Positions 43,895 through 55,177 of a DNA stretch of 64,000 nucleotides are shown here, piece after piece. A program made the position numbers and the translations under genes. This stretch comes from UBA4615 sp964399635 (GTDB lineage: Bacteria > Pseudomonadota > Gammaproteobacteria > Burkholderiales > Burkholderiaceae_E), in contig CAYNRU010000053.1 in assembly GCA_964399635.1 (NCBI GenBank), positions 1 to 64,000 of the forward strand. The letters are read 5' to 3'. The notes beneath the pieces were generated by a model, which worked only from the letters and a program-made list of their open reading frames with translations, was not told where the DNA came from and ran no database searches. Numbering within the stretch: position 1 is the stretch's first letter; the number at the start of each line of letters is the position of its first letter.

Positions 43895-44911
43895 TTACCT
43901 GCGCGCGGCGGGTTCGGCGTACACGCGCCGCCAGGTCGCGAGGAAAGGGCGGGGCTCGATGCCGTCGAGCACGCCGCGCGCCGCGAGCAGCGCGTGGAGT
44001 GCCGGCAGGCGGTAGTGCGGCACCGCCGGGTACAGGTGGTGCTCGACGTGGTAGCCGACGTGGTGCGGGAACAGGAACAGGCGCCCGAACGGGCCAGGCA
44101 CGTGCGTGCGCGCCGCGGTCAGCGGCGACTCGAAGGACACCGGCGCGCCGTGCTCGGCGATCGCCCGCACCCGCAGGATCACCTGCAGCACCGTCAGCGC
44201 CGGCAGCACCCACAGCACGAGGTACCTGGCCAGGCCGGCCGGGCCCGCGAGCAGCAGCGCCGCGAGCGGCATCGCGAGCTGCACCCCGATCACGAAGCGC
44301 CGGTCGCGCAGCGCCGCCTCGCGCAGCGCCGGCGAGGTGTCGTCCAGCGGCCGGTTCGCTTCGTTGGTCGCGACGTTGGTCGCCGGGTTGCCGAAGAAGT
44401 AGCCGTAGGTCTTCCAGGCGGTGCGCCCGGAGATGTCGGTGGCAAGCTTGCGCAGCAGGTAGCGCCGGCCCCGCGGATAGCCGCCGTTCATCGCGATGTC
44501 GGGGTCCAGCGCGCCGTAGAGGTGGTTGTGGTGAAGACGGTGCACGACCCGGTAGGTGCACATCGAGATGCCCACGACCGCGCCGAGCAGGCGTCCGACG
44601 CCTTCGTTCAGGCGCCGGTCCGAGAACAGCCGGTAGTGCGCCGCCTCATGGGCCAGCACGAAGAGCGCCTGCTGCAGGGCAGCGGTGAAGGGCAGCGTCA
44701 GCAACACGACCCAGGGCGTCCAGACGGCCGCGCCGAGCGCGAGCAGCGCGATGATGGGCAGCACGGTGGTGGCAACCGCGAGCGCGGCGCGCCGGTCGTC
44801 GAGCACCGTGAACGGCGCGAGCAGCTCGGGCGGCAGGACACCGCCGCCCCGCAGCCCGCGCGTCGTCGGTGCGTCGTTCCTGAAGGCGATACCCGTGTCC
44901 GGCGCGTTCAT
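43895..44911 (-). CDS. Membrane fatty-acid desaturase
   Basis: This 338-residue di-iron membrane desaturase has the histidine boxes HEAAH (88-92), HRLHHNH (124-130) and HHVGYHVEHH with HVEHH at 288-292, and two hydrophobic hairpins around residues 42-90 and 198-235. The HxxxH, HxxHH and HxxHH pattern fits acyl-lipid desaturases or related hydroxylases such as carotenoid or alkane enzymes. It diverges from marR-emrAB across an AT-rich region, so the MarR protein may control both directions. Confidence 0.85.
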   Translation of the reverse strand: MNAPDTGIAFRNDAPTTRGLRGGGVLPPELLAPFTVLDDRRAALAVATTVLPIIALLALGAAVWTPWVVLLTLPFTAALQQALFVLAHEAAHYRLFSDRRLNEGVGRLLGAVVGISMCTYRVVHRLHHNHLYGALDPDIAMNGGYPRGRRYLLRKLATDISGRTAWKTYGYFFGNPATNVATNEANRPLDDTSPALREAALRDRRFVIGVQLAMPLAALLLAGPAGLARYLVLWVLPALTVLQVILRVRAIAEHGAPVSFESPLTAARTHVPGPFGRLFLFPHHVGYHVEHHLYPAVPHYRLPALHALLAARGVLDGIEPRPFLATWRRVYAEPAARR

Positions 44912-45011
44912 GTGTCGTTTCCTCTGCGGGGATCGGGCGCCGCGTCACCGTGCAGCGCCCGCCGTCCCCGGGGGCACACGATACCGCGCCGCGTGCGCCC
45001 GTGCCTCGCCG

Positions 45012-45033
45012 CGTTTCGCTGCGAGGCGAAACG
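45012..45033. other. Perfect inverted repeat in the desaturase-marR intergenic region
   Basis: CGTTTCGC (45012-45019) and GCGAAACG (45026-45033) pair perfectly around a six-base loop. It lies in the presumed desaturase leader and upstream of the marR promoter, so it could be an operator or leader hairpin. Confidence 0.5.
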
Positions 45034-45050
45034 GGCGATGCCTTGCTGAT

Positions 45051-45072
45051 AATATAATAAGCAACTTATATT
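45051..45072. promoter_or_regulatory. AT-rich operator and promoter of marR-emrAB
   Basis: In a 70% G+C genome, 45048-45074 is almost entirely A+T. It includes AATATAA (45051-45057) and TTATATT (45066-45072) as an inverted repeat, a tighter ATAAG-CAA-CTTAT palindrome (45057-45069) and a perfect TATAAT (45053-45058) that can serve as -10 for marR. A palindrome over the -10 element is typical of MarR autoregulation. Binding is inferred. Confidence 0.6.
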
Positions 45073-45078
45073 TAACGG

Positions 45079-45555
45079 ATGATCCGGATGTCCAGCGCCA
45101 GCACCACCGAAGGGCTCGGCTTCCTGCTCGCGGACGTCTCCCGGATGATGAGGCGCGCCTTCCAGGCCCGGCTCGAAGGCACCCCGATCACCTACGCGCA
45201 GGCGCGCGCGCTCGTGTACCTCGCGCGCCAGCAGGGCATCCGCCAGGTCGACCTCGCCGAGCAGCTCGAGGTGCAGCCGATCACGCTTGCGCGCCTGGTC
45301 GACCAGCTCGCGGGCGCGGGCCTGGTCGAGCGCCGCCCCGATCCGCTCGACCGGCGCGCCCACCGGCTCCACCTGACGCAGGCGGCCACGCCGCAGCTCG
45401 CCGCGATCATGGACGTGGTGGCGGCGGTCCGGGCCGAGGCCATCGGCGACATGGACGACGCGCAGGCCGCAGCCCTGGTACGGGGCCTGCAGCGCATCCG
45501 CGGCAACCTCGCCGCCGCCCGCGCCGCGGTGCGCGACGCCGCCGGGGAGGCCTGA
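45079..45555 (+). CDS. MarR family transcriptional regulator
   Basis: This 158-residue winged-helix regulator has the DNA-recognition region VDLAEQLEVQPITLARLVDQLAGAGLVERRPDPLDRRAHRLHLT, with the wing pattern DRRAHRL conserved in MarR proteins. It precedes emrA by 3 bases and emrB, and likely represses the pump until a hydrophobic compound binds. The start may be 45079 or 45088. Confidence 0.9.
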   Translation: MIRMSSASTTEGLGFLLADVSRMMRRAFQARLEGTPITYAQARALVYLARQQGIRQVDLAEQLEVQPITLARLVDQLAGAGLVERRPDPLDRRAHRLHLTQAATPQLAAIMDVVAAVRAEAIGDMDDAQAAALVRGLQRIRGNLAAARAAVRDAAGEA

Positions 45556-45558
45556 GCC

Positions 45559-46677
45559 GTGCGCGGCCCCGAGCGCGGCGACTCGCCGGCCGGCAGTGAC
45601 GCCCCCGCGGCGACGGGCGCGCCGCAGGCCACCGACCCGCAGCAGCCCCGGCCGCGGCGCCGGCTGCTGCGGGCGCTGCTGCTGGGGGTGCTGCCGCTCG
45701 CCGCGATCGGCGCCGGCGTCGGCGCGTGGCTGCAGGGCGGCGGCTTCGCCGAGACCGACAACGCCTACGTCAAGACCGACAAGCTGCCGATCAGCGCGGA
45801 GGTGCCCGGCACCGTTCGCACGGTGCTGGTGGCCGAGAATCAGGAGGTCGTCGCCGGCCAGCCGCTGTTCAGGCTGGACGACGCGCCGTTCCGGGTCGCG
45901 CTCGCGCGCGCCGAGGCGCGGGTCGCGCAGGCGCGCACCGACGTCGCCGCGCTCAAGGCGAGCTATCGCGCCCGCCAGGCCGACATCGCGCTCGCGCGCA
46001 CCCGCCAGTCGTTCGCCGAGCGCGACCAGCAGCGCAATGCCGACCTCGCCGCGCGCAACTTCATCTCGGCGTCGCGGCTGGACGAGGCGCGCCAGAACAC
46101 CGAGCTGGCTGCGCAGCAGGTCATCGCGGTCGAGCAGGACCTCAAGCGGATCGGCGAGACGCTGGGCGGTGGCCCCGAGGTGTCGCCCGAGCGGCATCCG
46201 GCCGTGCTCGCCGCCAAGGCCGAGCTGATGCAGGCCCGCCTCGACCTGTCGCGGATCGAGGTCCGCGCGCCGCTCGCCGGGACGGTCAGCCGCACACCCA
46301 AGCCCGGGCAGTACCTCGCCGCGGGCGCGACCGCGCTGGCGCTGGTGGCCGCCGGCGCGCCCTGGATCGAGGCGAACTTCACCGAGACCGACCTCACCTG
46401 GCTGCGGGTCGACCAGCCCGCCACGGTGCGCATCGACACCTATCCCGGCCGCGTCTGGCAGGGCGCTGTCGACAGCGTGAGCCCGGCCACCGGCGCCGAG
46501 TTCGCGGTCATCCCGGCGCAGAACGCGAGCGGCAACTGGGTCAAGGTCGCGCAACGCGTGACCGTGCGGATCCGCATCGAGCCGCAGCCCGACGCGCCGC
46601 CGCTGCGCGCCGGGCTGAGTGCGCACGTCACGGTCCGGACCGGGCATCGGCGCACGCTCGGCGGCCTGCTGCCTTGA
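45559..46677 (+). CDS. emrA: EmrA-like membrane fusion protein
   Basis: This 372-residue HlyD/EmrA-family adaptor has a cytoplasmic N-terminus, one membrane helix (LLRALLLGVLPLAAIGAGVGAWL), a lipoyl half-motif ENQEVVAGQPLFRLD, a long helical hairpin (about residues 110-205) and a beta-barrel region with APWIEANFTETDL. It links the inner-membrane pump EmrB to an outer-membrane channel. The GTG start at 45559 has GGGGAGG 8 bases upstream. Confidence 0.9.
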   Translation: MRGPERGDSPAGSDAPAATGAPQATDPQQPRPRRRLLRALLLGVLPLAAIGAGVGAWLQGGGFAETDNAYVKTDKLPISAEVPGTVRTVLVAENQEVVAGQPLFRLDDAPFRVALARAEARVAQARTDVAALKASYRARQADIALARTRQSFAERDQQRNADLAARNFISASRLDEARQNTELAAQQVIAVEQDLKRIGETLGGGPEVSPERHPAVLAAKAELMQARLDLSRIEVRAPLAGTVSRTPKPGQYLAAGATALALVAAGAPWIEANFTETDLTWLRVDQPATVRIDTYPGRVWQGAVDSVSPATGAEFAVIPAQNASGNWVKVAQRVTVRIRIEPQPDAPPLRAGLSAHVTVRTGHRRTLGGLLP

Positions 46678-48224
46678 GCGCGGGCGCACCGGGCGCGGGC
46701 GGCGCCGTCGCGCATCCGCGCTGGATCACCGCCACGGTGATGCTCGCGACCGTCATCCAGACGGTCGACTCGACGATCGCCAACGTCGCGCTGCCCAGGA
46801 TGCAGGGCGCGTTCGGGGCGACGCAGGACCAGATCGCGTGGGTGCTGACCTCCTACATCGTCGCCTCGGCGATCTGCATGCCGCTCACCGGCTTTCTGGC
46901 CGACCGCCTGGGCCGCAAGCGCGTCTTCGTCGCGTCGGTCGTCGGCTTCACGATCGCCTCGATGCTGTGCGGGGCGGCTGCCTCGCTCGAGCAGATCGTG
47001 CTGTTCCGGCTGCTGCAGGGCGTGTTCGGCGCCTGCCTGGTGCCGCTGTCACAGTCGGTGCTGCTCGACACCTGGCCGCGGGACAAGCACGCCGCAGCCA
47101 TGGCCGCCTGGGGCATCGGCGTGATGATCGGCCCGATCCTCGGGCCCACGCTCGGCGGCTGGCTGACCGAGCACTACGACTGGCGCTGGGTCTTCTACAT
47201 CAACCTGCCGCTGGGCGTGGCGAGTGCGTTCGGTCTGCTCACCTACCTGCCGCGCGACCGGCCCGATACGTCGCGGCGATTCGACCTGACAGGCTTCGCC
47301 TTCCTCGCGATCGGGCTCGCGTCGCTGCAGCTGATGCTCGACCGCGGCGCGACGCTCGACTGGTTCGAGAGCCGGGAGATCGTGCTGGAGGCCGTGCTCG
47401 CCGCGCTGTGCCTGTACCTGTTCGTCGTGCACATCTTCACGCATCACCAGCCCTTCATCGAGCCCGCGCTGTTCGCCGACCGCAACTTCAGCGCGGGCCT
47501 CGCGCTCGCCTTCTCGATCGGCATCGTGCTGCTCGCGACGATGACGCTGCTGCCGCCCTTCCTGCAGAACCTGATGGGCTATCCGGTGCTGGACATCGGC
47601 ATCGCGCTCGCGCCGCGCGGCTTCGGCACGATGGCCGCGATGCTGGTCTTCGGCCGGATGGGCGACCGCGTCGACCCGCGCTTGCTGATCGCGCTCGGCT
47701 TCGGGCTCACCGCGTACTCGCTGCATGACATGGCGGGCTTCGACACCAACGTGCAGATGTCGGCGATCGTCTTCACAGGGGTGGTCCAGGGGCTGGGCAT
47801 CGGCTTCGTGTTCTCGCCGCTGACCGCGGTCACCTTCGCGTCGCTCGCGCCGCGCCACCGCAACGAGGGCACGGCGCTGTTCAGCCTGGTCCGCAGCATC
47901 GGCAGCAGCATCGGCATTTCGGTGGTGGTCTCGCAGCTCGCGCACAACATCCAGGCCAACCATGCCGCGCTGTCTCAGCACGTCGACCCGACGCGCCTGC
48001 CGCTGCGCCTGGCGATCGAGGCGGGCACGTGGCAGCTGGACACGGTCGAGGGCCTCGCCGCGCTCGATGCCGAGGTCACGCGCCAGGCCACGATGATCGC
48101 GTTCCTGCAGGACTTCCGGCTGATGATGTGGGTCAGCCTCGCCGCGATGCCGCTGGTGCTGCTGCTGCGCCGTCCCCCGGCCGCACGCGGGCCGGACGCG
48201 ACGCCCGCAGCGGCGGTCGATTGA
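46674..48224 (+). CDS. emrB: EmrB-like drug:proton antiporter (DHA2)
   Basis: This 516-residue transporter has the fourteen-helix DHA2 layout of EmrB. Motif A appears as GFLADRLGRKRVF and motif C as GIGVMIGPILGPTLGGWL; QTVDSTIANVALP lies in helix 1. A TTG at 46674 overlaps the emrA stop as TTGA and gives the normal family length, so it is taken as start; no suitable ATG precedes the first helix. It should export hydrophobic toxins with EmrA. Confidence 0.9.
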   Translation: MSAGAPGAGGAVAHPRWITATVMLATVIQTVDSTIANVALPRMQGAFGATQDQIAWVLTSYIVASAICMPLTGFLADRLGRKRVFVASVVGFTIASMLCGAAASLEQIVLFRLLQGVFGACLVPLSQSVLLDTWPRDKHAAAMAAWGIGVMIGPILGPTLGGWLTEHYDWRWVFYINLPLGVASAFGLLTYLPRDRPDTSRRFDLTGFAFLAIGLASLQLMLDRGATLDWFESREIVLEAVLAALCLYLFVVHIFTHHQPFIEPALFADRNFSAGLALAFSIGIVLLATMTLLPPFLQNLMGYPVLDIGIALAPRGFGTMAAMLVFGRMGDRVDPRLLIALGFGLTAYSLHDMAGFDTNVQMSAIVFTGVVQGLGIGFVFSPLTAVTFASLAPRHRNEGTALFSLVRSIGSSIGISVVVSQLAHNIQANHAALSQHVDPTRLPLRLAIEAGTWQLDTVEGLAALDAEVTRQATMIAFLQDFRLMMWVSLAAMPLVLLLRRPPAARGPDATPAAAVD

Positions 48225-48376
48225 GCCGCCGGGGCGTCGGCCGGCCCCCGCCATCCCCCCGGAGCGCGTGACCGCTTCCTGGCGACGGCCTGCTGCGGTG
48301 CACCCGCCCGCGTGAACTCCGTCGTGGCGAGCCACGGCCAGGCTGGGCTAGACTCGACGTTGCGGCTGCGGCCGCG

Positions 48377-49504
48377 GTGCCCCTAAGACGTCGCCCGACC
48401 GCCTCCGTGACCGTCCGTTCCCGCCTGCCGTTCATCGATGCGCTCAAGGCACTCGCCTCGCAGGCCATCGTGCTGCATCACCTCGCGCTGTACGGCCCGA
48501 TGTCGGACGTGGTGCGCCCCTGGGCCGGCGGGCTGGTCGATGCGCTGACCGACCACGCCCGCCTTGCGGTGCAGGTGTTCCTCGTGATCGCGGGATTCCT
48601 GTCGGCGCGTGCACTCGCACCCGGCGGCGTGCCGATCTTCGCCGCGCCGCTGCCGCTGGTTGCGCACCGCTGGCTGCGGCTCGCGCTGCCCTATGCGCTC
48701 GCCATCGGGTGCGCGGTGATGGCCGCGGCGATCGCCCGCGCGCTCGTGCCGCTGGACAGCACCCCGTCGGCGCCCGGCCTCGGCCAGCTGGTCGCGAACC
48801 TGCTGATGCTGCAGGACGTGCTCGGCTACGAGGCCTTGTCGGCGGGCGCCTGGTACGTGGCGATCGACCTGCAGCTGTTCGCGCTGCTGGTCGCGGCGAT
48901 GTGGGTCGCGCGGTACGCGGGCCGGCCCGGCGCTGCGCCCCTGCTGGTGGGTGCGCTGACGGTCGCGTCGCTGCTGCACTTCAACCTGGACACCGGCCTG
49001 GACATGTGGGGCCCGTACTTCTTCGGCTCGTACGGCCTCGGCGCGCTCGCGGCCTGGGCGCCGCGTGCGCGGCGCCCCGTCGCCGCGATCGCGGCGATCG
49101 CCGCGATCGGGCTGGTGGCCCTGCTGGTGGAGCCGCGGATCCGGATCGCGGTCGCGCTCGCGACGGCGCTCGCGCTCGCCGTCGCCGACCGCAGCGGCGC
49201 GATCGCGCGCTGGCCTCGGTCGCCGCGGCTCGAGTGGCTCGGGCGGATCTCCTACTCGGTGTTCCTCATCCACTACCCGGTCTGCCTGGTGATCAATGCG
49301 CTCGCGGGCCGCTTCTTCCCGCAGGACCCCTGGGCCAACGCGGCCTGCCTGCTGCTCGCATGGGCGGCCAGCACCGTGGCCGGCGCGGCCTTCCACCGGC
49401 ATATCGAGCAACGCGTCGCGCTGCCCGCGCCGCGGCGCGACCGGCGGGCCGTCGCGCGCCGACCTGGCACGCCACGCACCGACCCCGCCACCCCGATACG
49501 CTGA
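48377..49504 (+). CDS. Acyltransferase 3 family membrane protein
   Basis: This 375-residue integral-membrane protein has about ten hydrophobic helices and the family opening FIDALKALASQAIVLHHLALYG, whose His is the conserved active-site residue. SYSVFLIHYPVCLVI near the end is also typical. Members O-acylate polysaccharides, lipids or peptides at the membrane. An AAIAAIAAIG run (49083-49110) is encoded by repeated GATCGC. The GTG at 48377 is the best available start. Substrate unknown. Confidence 0.8.
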   Translation: MPLRRRPTASVTVRSRLPFIDALKALASQAIVLHHLALYGPMSDVVRPWAGGLVDALTDHARLAVQVFLVIAGFLSARALAPGGVPIFAAPLPLVAHRWLRLALPYALAIGCAVMAAAIARALVPLDSTPSAPGLGQLVANLLMLQDVLGYEALSAGAWYVAIDLQLFALLVAAMWVARYAGRPGAAPLLVGALTVASLLHFNLDTGLDMWGPYFFGSYGLGALAAWAPRARRPVAAIAAIAAIGLVALLVEPRIRIAVALATALALAVADRSGAIARWPRSPRLEWLGRISYSVFLIHYPVCLVINALAGRFFPQDPWANAACLLLAWAASTVAGAAFHRHIEQRVALPAPRRDRRAVARRPGTPRTDPATPIR

Positions 49505-49513
49505 TCGCTGCGG

Positions 49514-49825
49514 TCAGGCCGCCGACTCCAGCACGTGGATCGCGCGGGCCGCGACCAGCTCCCGGGTGCGCGCGCCGTAGGCCGCCATGTGCGGCGAGGC
49601 CGCATGCGCCTTCAGCGCCGCAGCGTCACGCCACTTCTCGATCACCACGAAGGTGTCCGGCCCGACGGGCTTCGGGAAGGCCCCCATGCCGGTCGAGTCG
49701 ATCACAGGCACGTACTCGATGCAGCCGTCCTCCGCGTGCACCGCCGGCATGTTGGCGCGGAAGGCCGCGAGCACCTCCTCGCGGCGGCCGGGCTGGGCGG
49801 TGATGAAAGCGAGTACGTGGATCAT
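49514..49825 (-). CDS. Antibiotic biosynthesis monooxygenase-type (ABM) protein
   Basis: This 103-residue protein has the ABM ferredoxin-like fold, as in YgiN-type quinol monooxygenases: IHVLAFITAQPGRREEVLAAF, GCIEYVPVIDS, FVVIEKWRDAAALKAHAASPHM. Such dimers oxidise quinols or similar phenols without cofactor, or are heme-degrading. It is divergent from maeB across 217 bases and convergent with the acyltransferase gene. Confidence 0.85.
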   Translation of the reverse strand: MIHVLAFITAQPGRREEVLAAFRANMPAVHAEDGCIEYVPVIDSTGMGAFPKPVGPDTFVVIEKWRDAAALKAHAASPHMAAYGARTRELVAARAIHVLESAA

Positions 49826-50042
49826 GGGTCGGTCTCCGGGCGTGTCGTGGGTCGGGTGTCCTGGGGCGCCGCGGCCCGGCCCGGGCCGCAGGTGTCGGCC
49901 GAGATCCTACACCGGGCATCCCGCCCGCCCCACCCGCGCGGCGCTATCATCCCCTCCCACCCCGACGCACGATCGGGGCCCGACCGGGGCGATCGGCCTG
50001 CGCGCGTGCGCGCGGCTGGCGCCCCCGACACCGGAGACAGCC

Positions 50043-52361
<2,319 letters not shown>

Positions 52362-52368
52362 TCGGGGT

Positions 52369-52392
52369 GCGGCACGGGGCGGCGCGTGCCGC
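52369..52392. terminator. Candidate bidirectional terminator after maeB
   Basis: GCGGCACG (52369-52376) and CGTGCCGC (52385-52392) form a perfect eight-base stem with an eight-base loop, in the 48-base gap between the convergent maeB and DUF2059 genes. No U tract. Confidence 0.45.
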
Positions 52393-52409
52393 CCGGCCGC
52401 GCCCGCGCC

Positions 52410-53033
52410 TTACTTGCGGGGCGCCTCTGCGCCTCGATTACCCGGCATCGGCGCGCCGCCGCCGGAGGCGGGTGCCGCGCCGCCGGAGGGGGCCGAGCCA
52501 GGCGGGGGCAGGCCCAGATGCTTGGCCATCGCGGTCTCGAGCGTCTTGAGCTTGGGCTCGATCTGACCGCGGGTCTCATCGACCAGCTTCTCGGCCAGGC
52601 TGCGCTGCAGGGCTGGTGCGCTCTGCTGGAAGCGCTTGATCGTCGGCGACTCGAACCAGGTGATCAGCTCCTTGAGCTCGGCCTCGGAGTAGTTGGTCTC
52701 GAGGTCGGTGCCGAGCGTGCCCGGGGCGAGCTTGATCGCCCGCTCGCGCAGCAGCGGCACGGCCTCGTCGGCGTATTTCTTCAGGTCGGCGTCGATCGCC
52801 TTGACCACGCTGTCGCGCTTGTCGGCGGGCACGTTCTGCATGAACTGGCGGGCCGACTGGGCGAGCTGGGCGGCAGGCTGCTCGGCCAGGCTCCTGGCCA
52901 GCGCCTCGACGCCCGGCTGCTGGAGCAGCAGGATCTTCTGGACCAGCTCTTTCTTGGTCTGGGCCATCGCGGGGGTGGTGGCCAGGGCAAGCCCCAGCAC
53001 GGCGGCGGCGATCTTGAGCGAGGATTTCATCAT
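52410..53033 (-). CDS. DUF2059 exported protein
   Basis: This 207-residue protein has a signal peptide (ending TPAMAQT) and the DUF2059 core, with YSEAELKELITWFESPTIKRFQQSAPALQ as a strong match. The C-terminal 35 residues are a Pro/Gly/Ser tail. The family is periplasmic with unknown function. It is divergent from the histidine phosphatase gene. Confidence 0.85.
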   Translation of the reverse strand: MMKSSLKIAAAVLGLALATTPAMAQTKKELVQKILLLQQPGVEALARSLAEQPAAQLAQSARQFMQNVPADKRDSVVKAIDADLKKYADEAVPLLRERAIKLAPGTLGTDLETNYSEAELKELITWFESPTIKRFQQSAPALQRSLAEKLVDETRGQIEPKLKTLETAMAKHLGLPPPGSAPSGGAAPASGGGAPMPGNRGAEAPRK

Positions 53034-53176
53034 CGGGCACTCCCTGTCGGGCGCGTTGCCCGGCGTGTCGAGCCCGCAAGGTTACCAGCACCTGACGGCG
53101 CGCTGCATCCGCCGGTCGGCTGGCGGGCGCAGGCCGGGCCGGGCGATAATGAGGATCGAGGACCGATTGCGCAACG

Positions 53177-53872
53177 ATGACAGAACTGATCCTGATCCGG
53201 CACGGCCAGACCCAGCTCAATCGCGGACCGTTCTTCCAGGGTCAGATCGACGTGCCGCTCAACGAGCTCGGCCTCTCCCAGGCGGGGCGGCTGGCCGCCC
53301 GGCTCGCCTGCGAGCGGATCGACGTCCTGCTGTGCAGTGACCTGATCCGCACCCGCCAGACCGCCGACCCGTCGTCCCGACGCCTCGCTCTGCCCGCCAC
53401 CGCGCAGGCGGCGTTGCGCGAGCAGCACTTCGGTCTGTTCGAGGGATTGTCCTTCGACGAGGTCGACGAGCGCTACCCGCAGGCCTGGCGCGAGTGGCTG
53501 CGCCACGACCCGGCCTACGCGGTCCCGGGCGGCGAGTCGGTGCTGCGCTTCCATGCGCGGGTGACCGGCGCGCTGCAGGCCGTCGCCCGCGCCCATGCCG
53601 GGCGCCGCGTCGCGATCGTGACCCACGGCGGCGTGCTCGACATGGTGTGGCGCACGGCCCACGGCCTGCCGCTGCACGGCGCGCGCGAGTGCCCGATCCC
53701 CAACGCCGGGCTCAACCGGCTGCGCGTCGAGGGCGACGCCTTCGAGGTACTGACCTGGGCGGACGACGCACACGTCGCCGACCTCGCCCCCCCACTGCAG
53801 CCCGCGCCGGCGGCCGACGCCGCCGAGGCGCTTCACGCCCCGATCGCGCCGGCGAGCCCCAGCGCCGCGTAG
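53177..53872 (+). CDS. Histidine phosphatase family protein
   Basis: This 231-residue protein belongs to the phosphoglycerate-mutase-like histidine phosphatases. LIRHGQTQLNRG holds the phospho-accepting His and LREQHFGLFEG the supporting Glu; VTHGGVLDMVW holds the second His. CobC, GpmB-like or general phosphatase roles are possible. The C-terminal 35 residues are Ala/Pro-rich and the last 40 bases overlap the 3' end of the convergent TPR gene. A GATAAT at 53145-53150 is a possible -10. Confidence 0.85.
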   Translation: MTELILIRHGQTQLNRGPFFQGQIDVPLNELGLSQAGRLAARLACERIDVLLCSDLIRTRQTADPSSRRLALPATAQAALREQHFGLFEGLSFDEVDERYPQAWREWLRHDPAYAVPGGESVLRFHARVTGALQAVARAHAGRRVAIVTHGGVLDMVWRTAHGLPLHGARECPIPNAGLNRLRVEGDAFEVLTWADDAHVADLAPPLQPAPAADAAEALHAPIAPASPSAA

Positions 53873-55167
53873 ACCCGGCGCAGCTGCCCCCCGATCCGGC
53901 GCGAGCGCGGCTGCGCGTCGGCGAGCGGTTGCAGCAGGTGCTGCGCTGCGGCCCAGCGCCCGGTCCGCTGCAGCGCGTCGATGCGGATCTGCTCGAACAG
54001 GTCGCGCTGCGCATGGCTGCCGCCGATCTCGACCAGCCTGGGTAGCGCCGCCCCCAGACCTTCGAGGGCGCCCTCATGGTCGCCGCGCGCATGCGCGAGC
54101 AGACCGCGGCAGGCCGGCACGCAGACGCGCCGCCACGCATCGCGCGTCGCGGGGGGTGCGGCCTGCGCATGCGCCTCGATGGACGCCATCAGCACATCGG
54201 CGCCGGGCCGGCCGGCACGCGCGAGCCCGTAGAGGTAGTGCATGTCGAGGAAGGGCAGCACATGGTCCGCGGTGCGCGCCTCGAGGTGGTCCGCGACGTC
54301 CTGCCAGCGCTCGCCGACGTTCGCGCCGGCGAGCTCCAGCCGGGCCAGCAGCGACACGGCGCCGACCTGGTCCTGGCTGTACTGCTTGCACTCGCCCCAG
54401 ACGCGCGCGTCGTGCAGCGCGAGCGCCTCGTCGAGCCGGCCTTCCTCGATCAGGAACAGCGCGAGATGCCAGAAGTTGTGCGTGACCATGAACGAGTTCA
54501 GGCCCGTCCAGGTGTCCTGCACGCTGCGCAGGAAGGCCTCGCCCTCCTCGAAGCGGCCGCGCGTCAGCATCACGTGCGCGAGCGCGTGGTGCGCCCAGGG
54601 CTCGCGCCGGCGCATCGCGACCGCACGACGGCCGGCCGCCTCGGCCTCCCGCAGCCGATGGCACTGTTCCCAGCCGAACGCCAGCATCCCGTGCAGGGGC
54701 GCGACGTCGGACGCGGCGGGCGCGGCGGCGAGCGCGAGCCTGAGCATCCGCGGCGAGTCGCCGAGGTTGAAGCAGTGGTACTGACCGAGCTTGACGCAGG
54801 CGAGGTCGCGCGGGGCGTCGAGTGCCTGCTCCTCGTGCAGCGCGATCGCGCGCCGCGTGTCGCCGTCGGCCCAGGCGCGCACCGCCGCCGAGAAGCGCCG
54901 CTCGCGTGGCGTGGCCCGCACCGCGGAGGCATCGCCGCGGTCGAGGAACCGCCGCGCGCAGGCCGGCGCGCCGGGCGTCTCGGCGAACAGGTGCAGTGCC
55001 GCCGCGCAGGCCTGCACGATCGGCGCGTCGTCACGCTCGGCGACGGCCAGCACGTCGGTGACCCGCGCCTCGCACGCGAGGAAGCCCTCGACGAAGGCGT
55101 TCACGCCGGCGAGGCTAGCCGGGTCTCCCAGCGTGACCGGGTTGCCGAGGGCGTCGCGCAGCGTCAT
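53833..55167 (-). CDS. Tetratricopeptide-repeat protein, TTC38-like
   Basis: This 444-residue soluble protein is built of helical pairs and resembles the TTC38 group of tetratricopeptide-repeat proteins. Repeat-like segments include MLAFGWEQCHRLREAEAAGRRAV, WAHHALAHVMLTRGRFEEGEAFL and ALFLIEEGRLDEALALHD. The HNFWHLALF and HHALAHV histidine clusters are conserved in that group. It begins 10 bases after the dppA stop and so appears to be the last gene of the peptide-importer operon. Its role is unknown; a protein-interaction scaffold is the cautious reading. Confidence 0.75.
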   Translation of the reverse strand: MTLRDALGNPVTLGDPASLAGVNAFVEGFLACEARVTDVLAVAERDDAPIVQACAAALHLFAETPGAPACARRFLDRGDASAVRATPRERRFSAAVRAWADGDTRRAIALHEEQALDAPRDLACVKLGQYHCFNLGDSPRMLRLALAAAPAASDVAPLHGMLAFGWEQCHRLREAEAAGRRAVAMRRREPWAHHALAHVMLTRGRFEEGEAFLRSVQDTWTGLNSFMVTHNFWHLALFLIEEGRLDEALALHDARVWGECKQYSQDQVGAVSLLARLELAGANVGERWQDVADHLEARTADHVLPFLDMHYLYGLARAGRPGADVLMASIEAHAQAAPPATRDAWRRVCVPACRGLLAHARGDHEGALEGLGAALPRLVEIGGSHAQRDLFEQIRIDALQRTGRWAAAQHLLQPLADAQPRSRRIGGQLRRVYAALGLAGAIGA

Positions 55168-55177
55168 CGCGACCGGC

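Noticed and set aside
49083..49110. Repeated GATCGC considered as a site or HIP1-like element
   Set aside because: It lies in frame and encodes an Ala-Ala-Ile repeat in a membrane helix; codon bias is enough to explain it.
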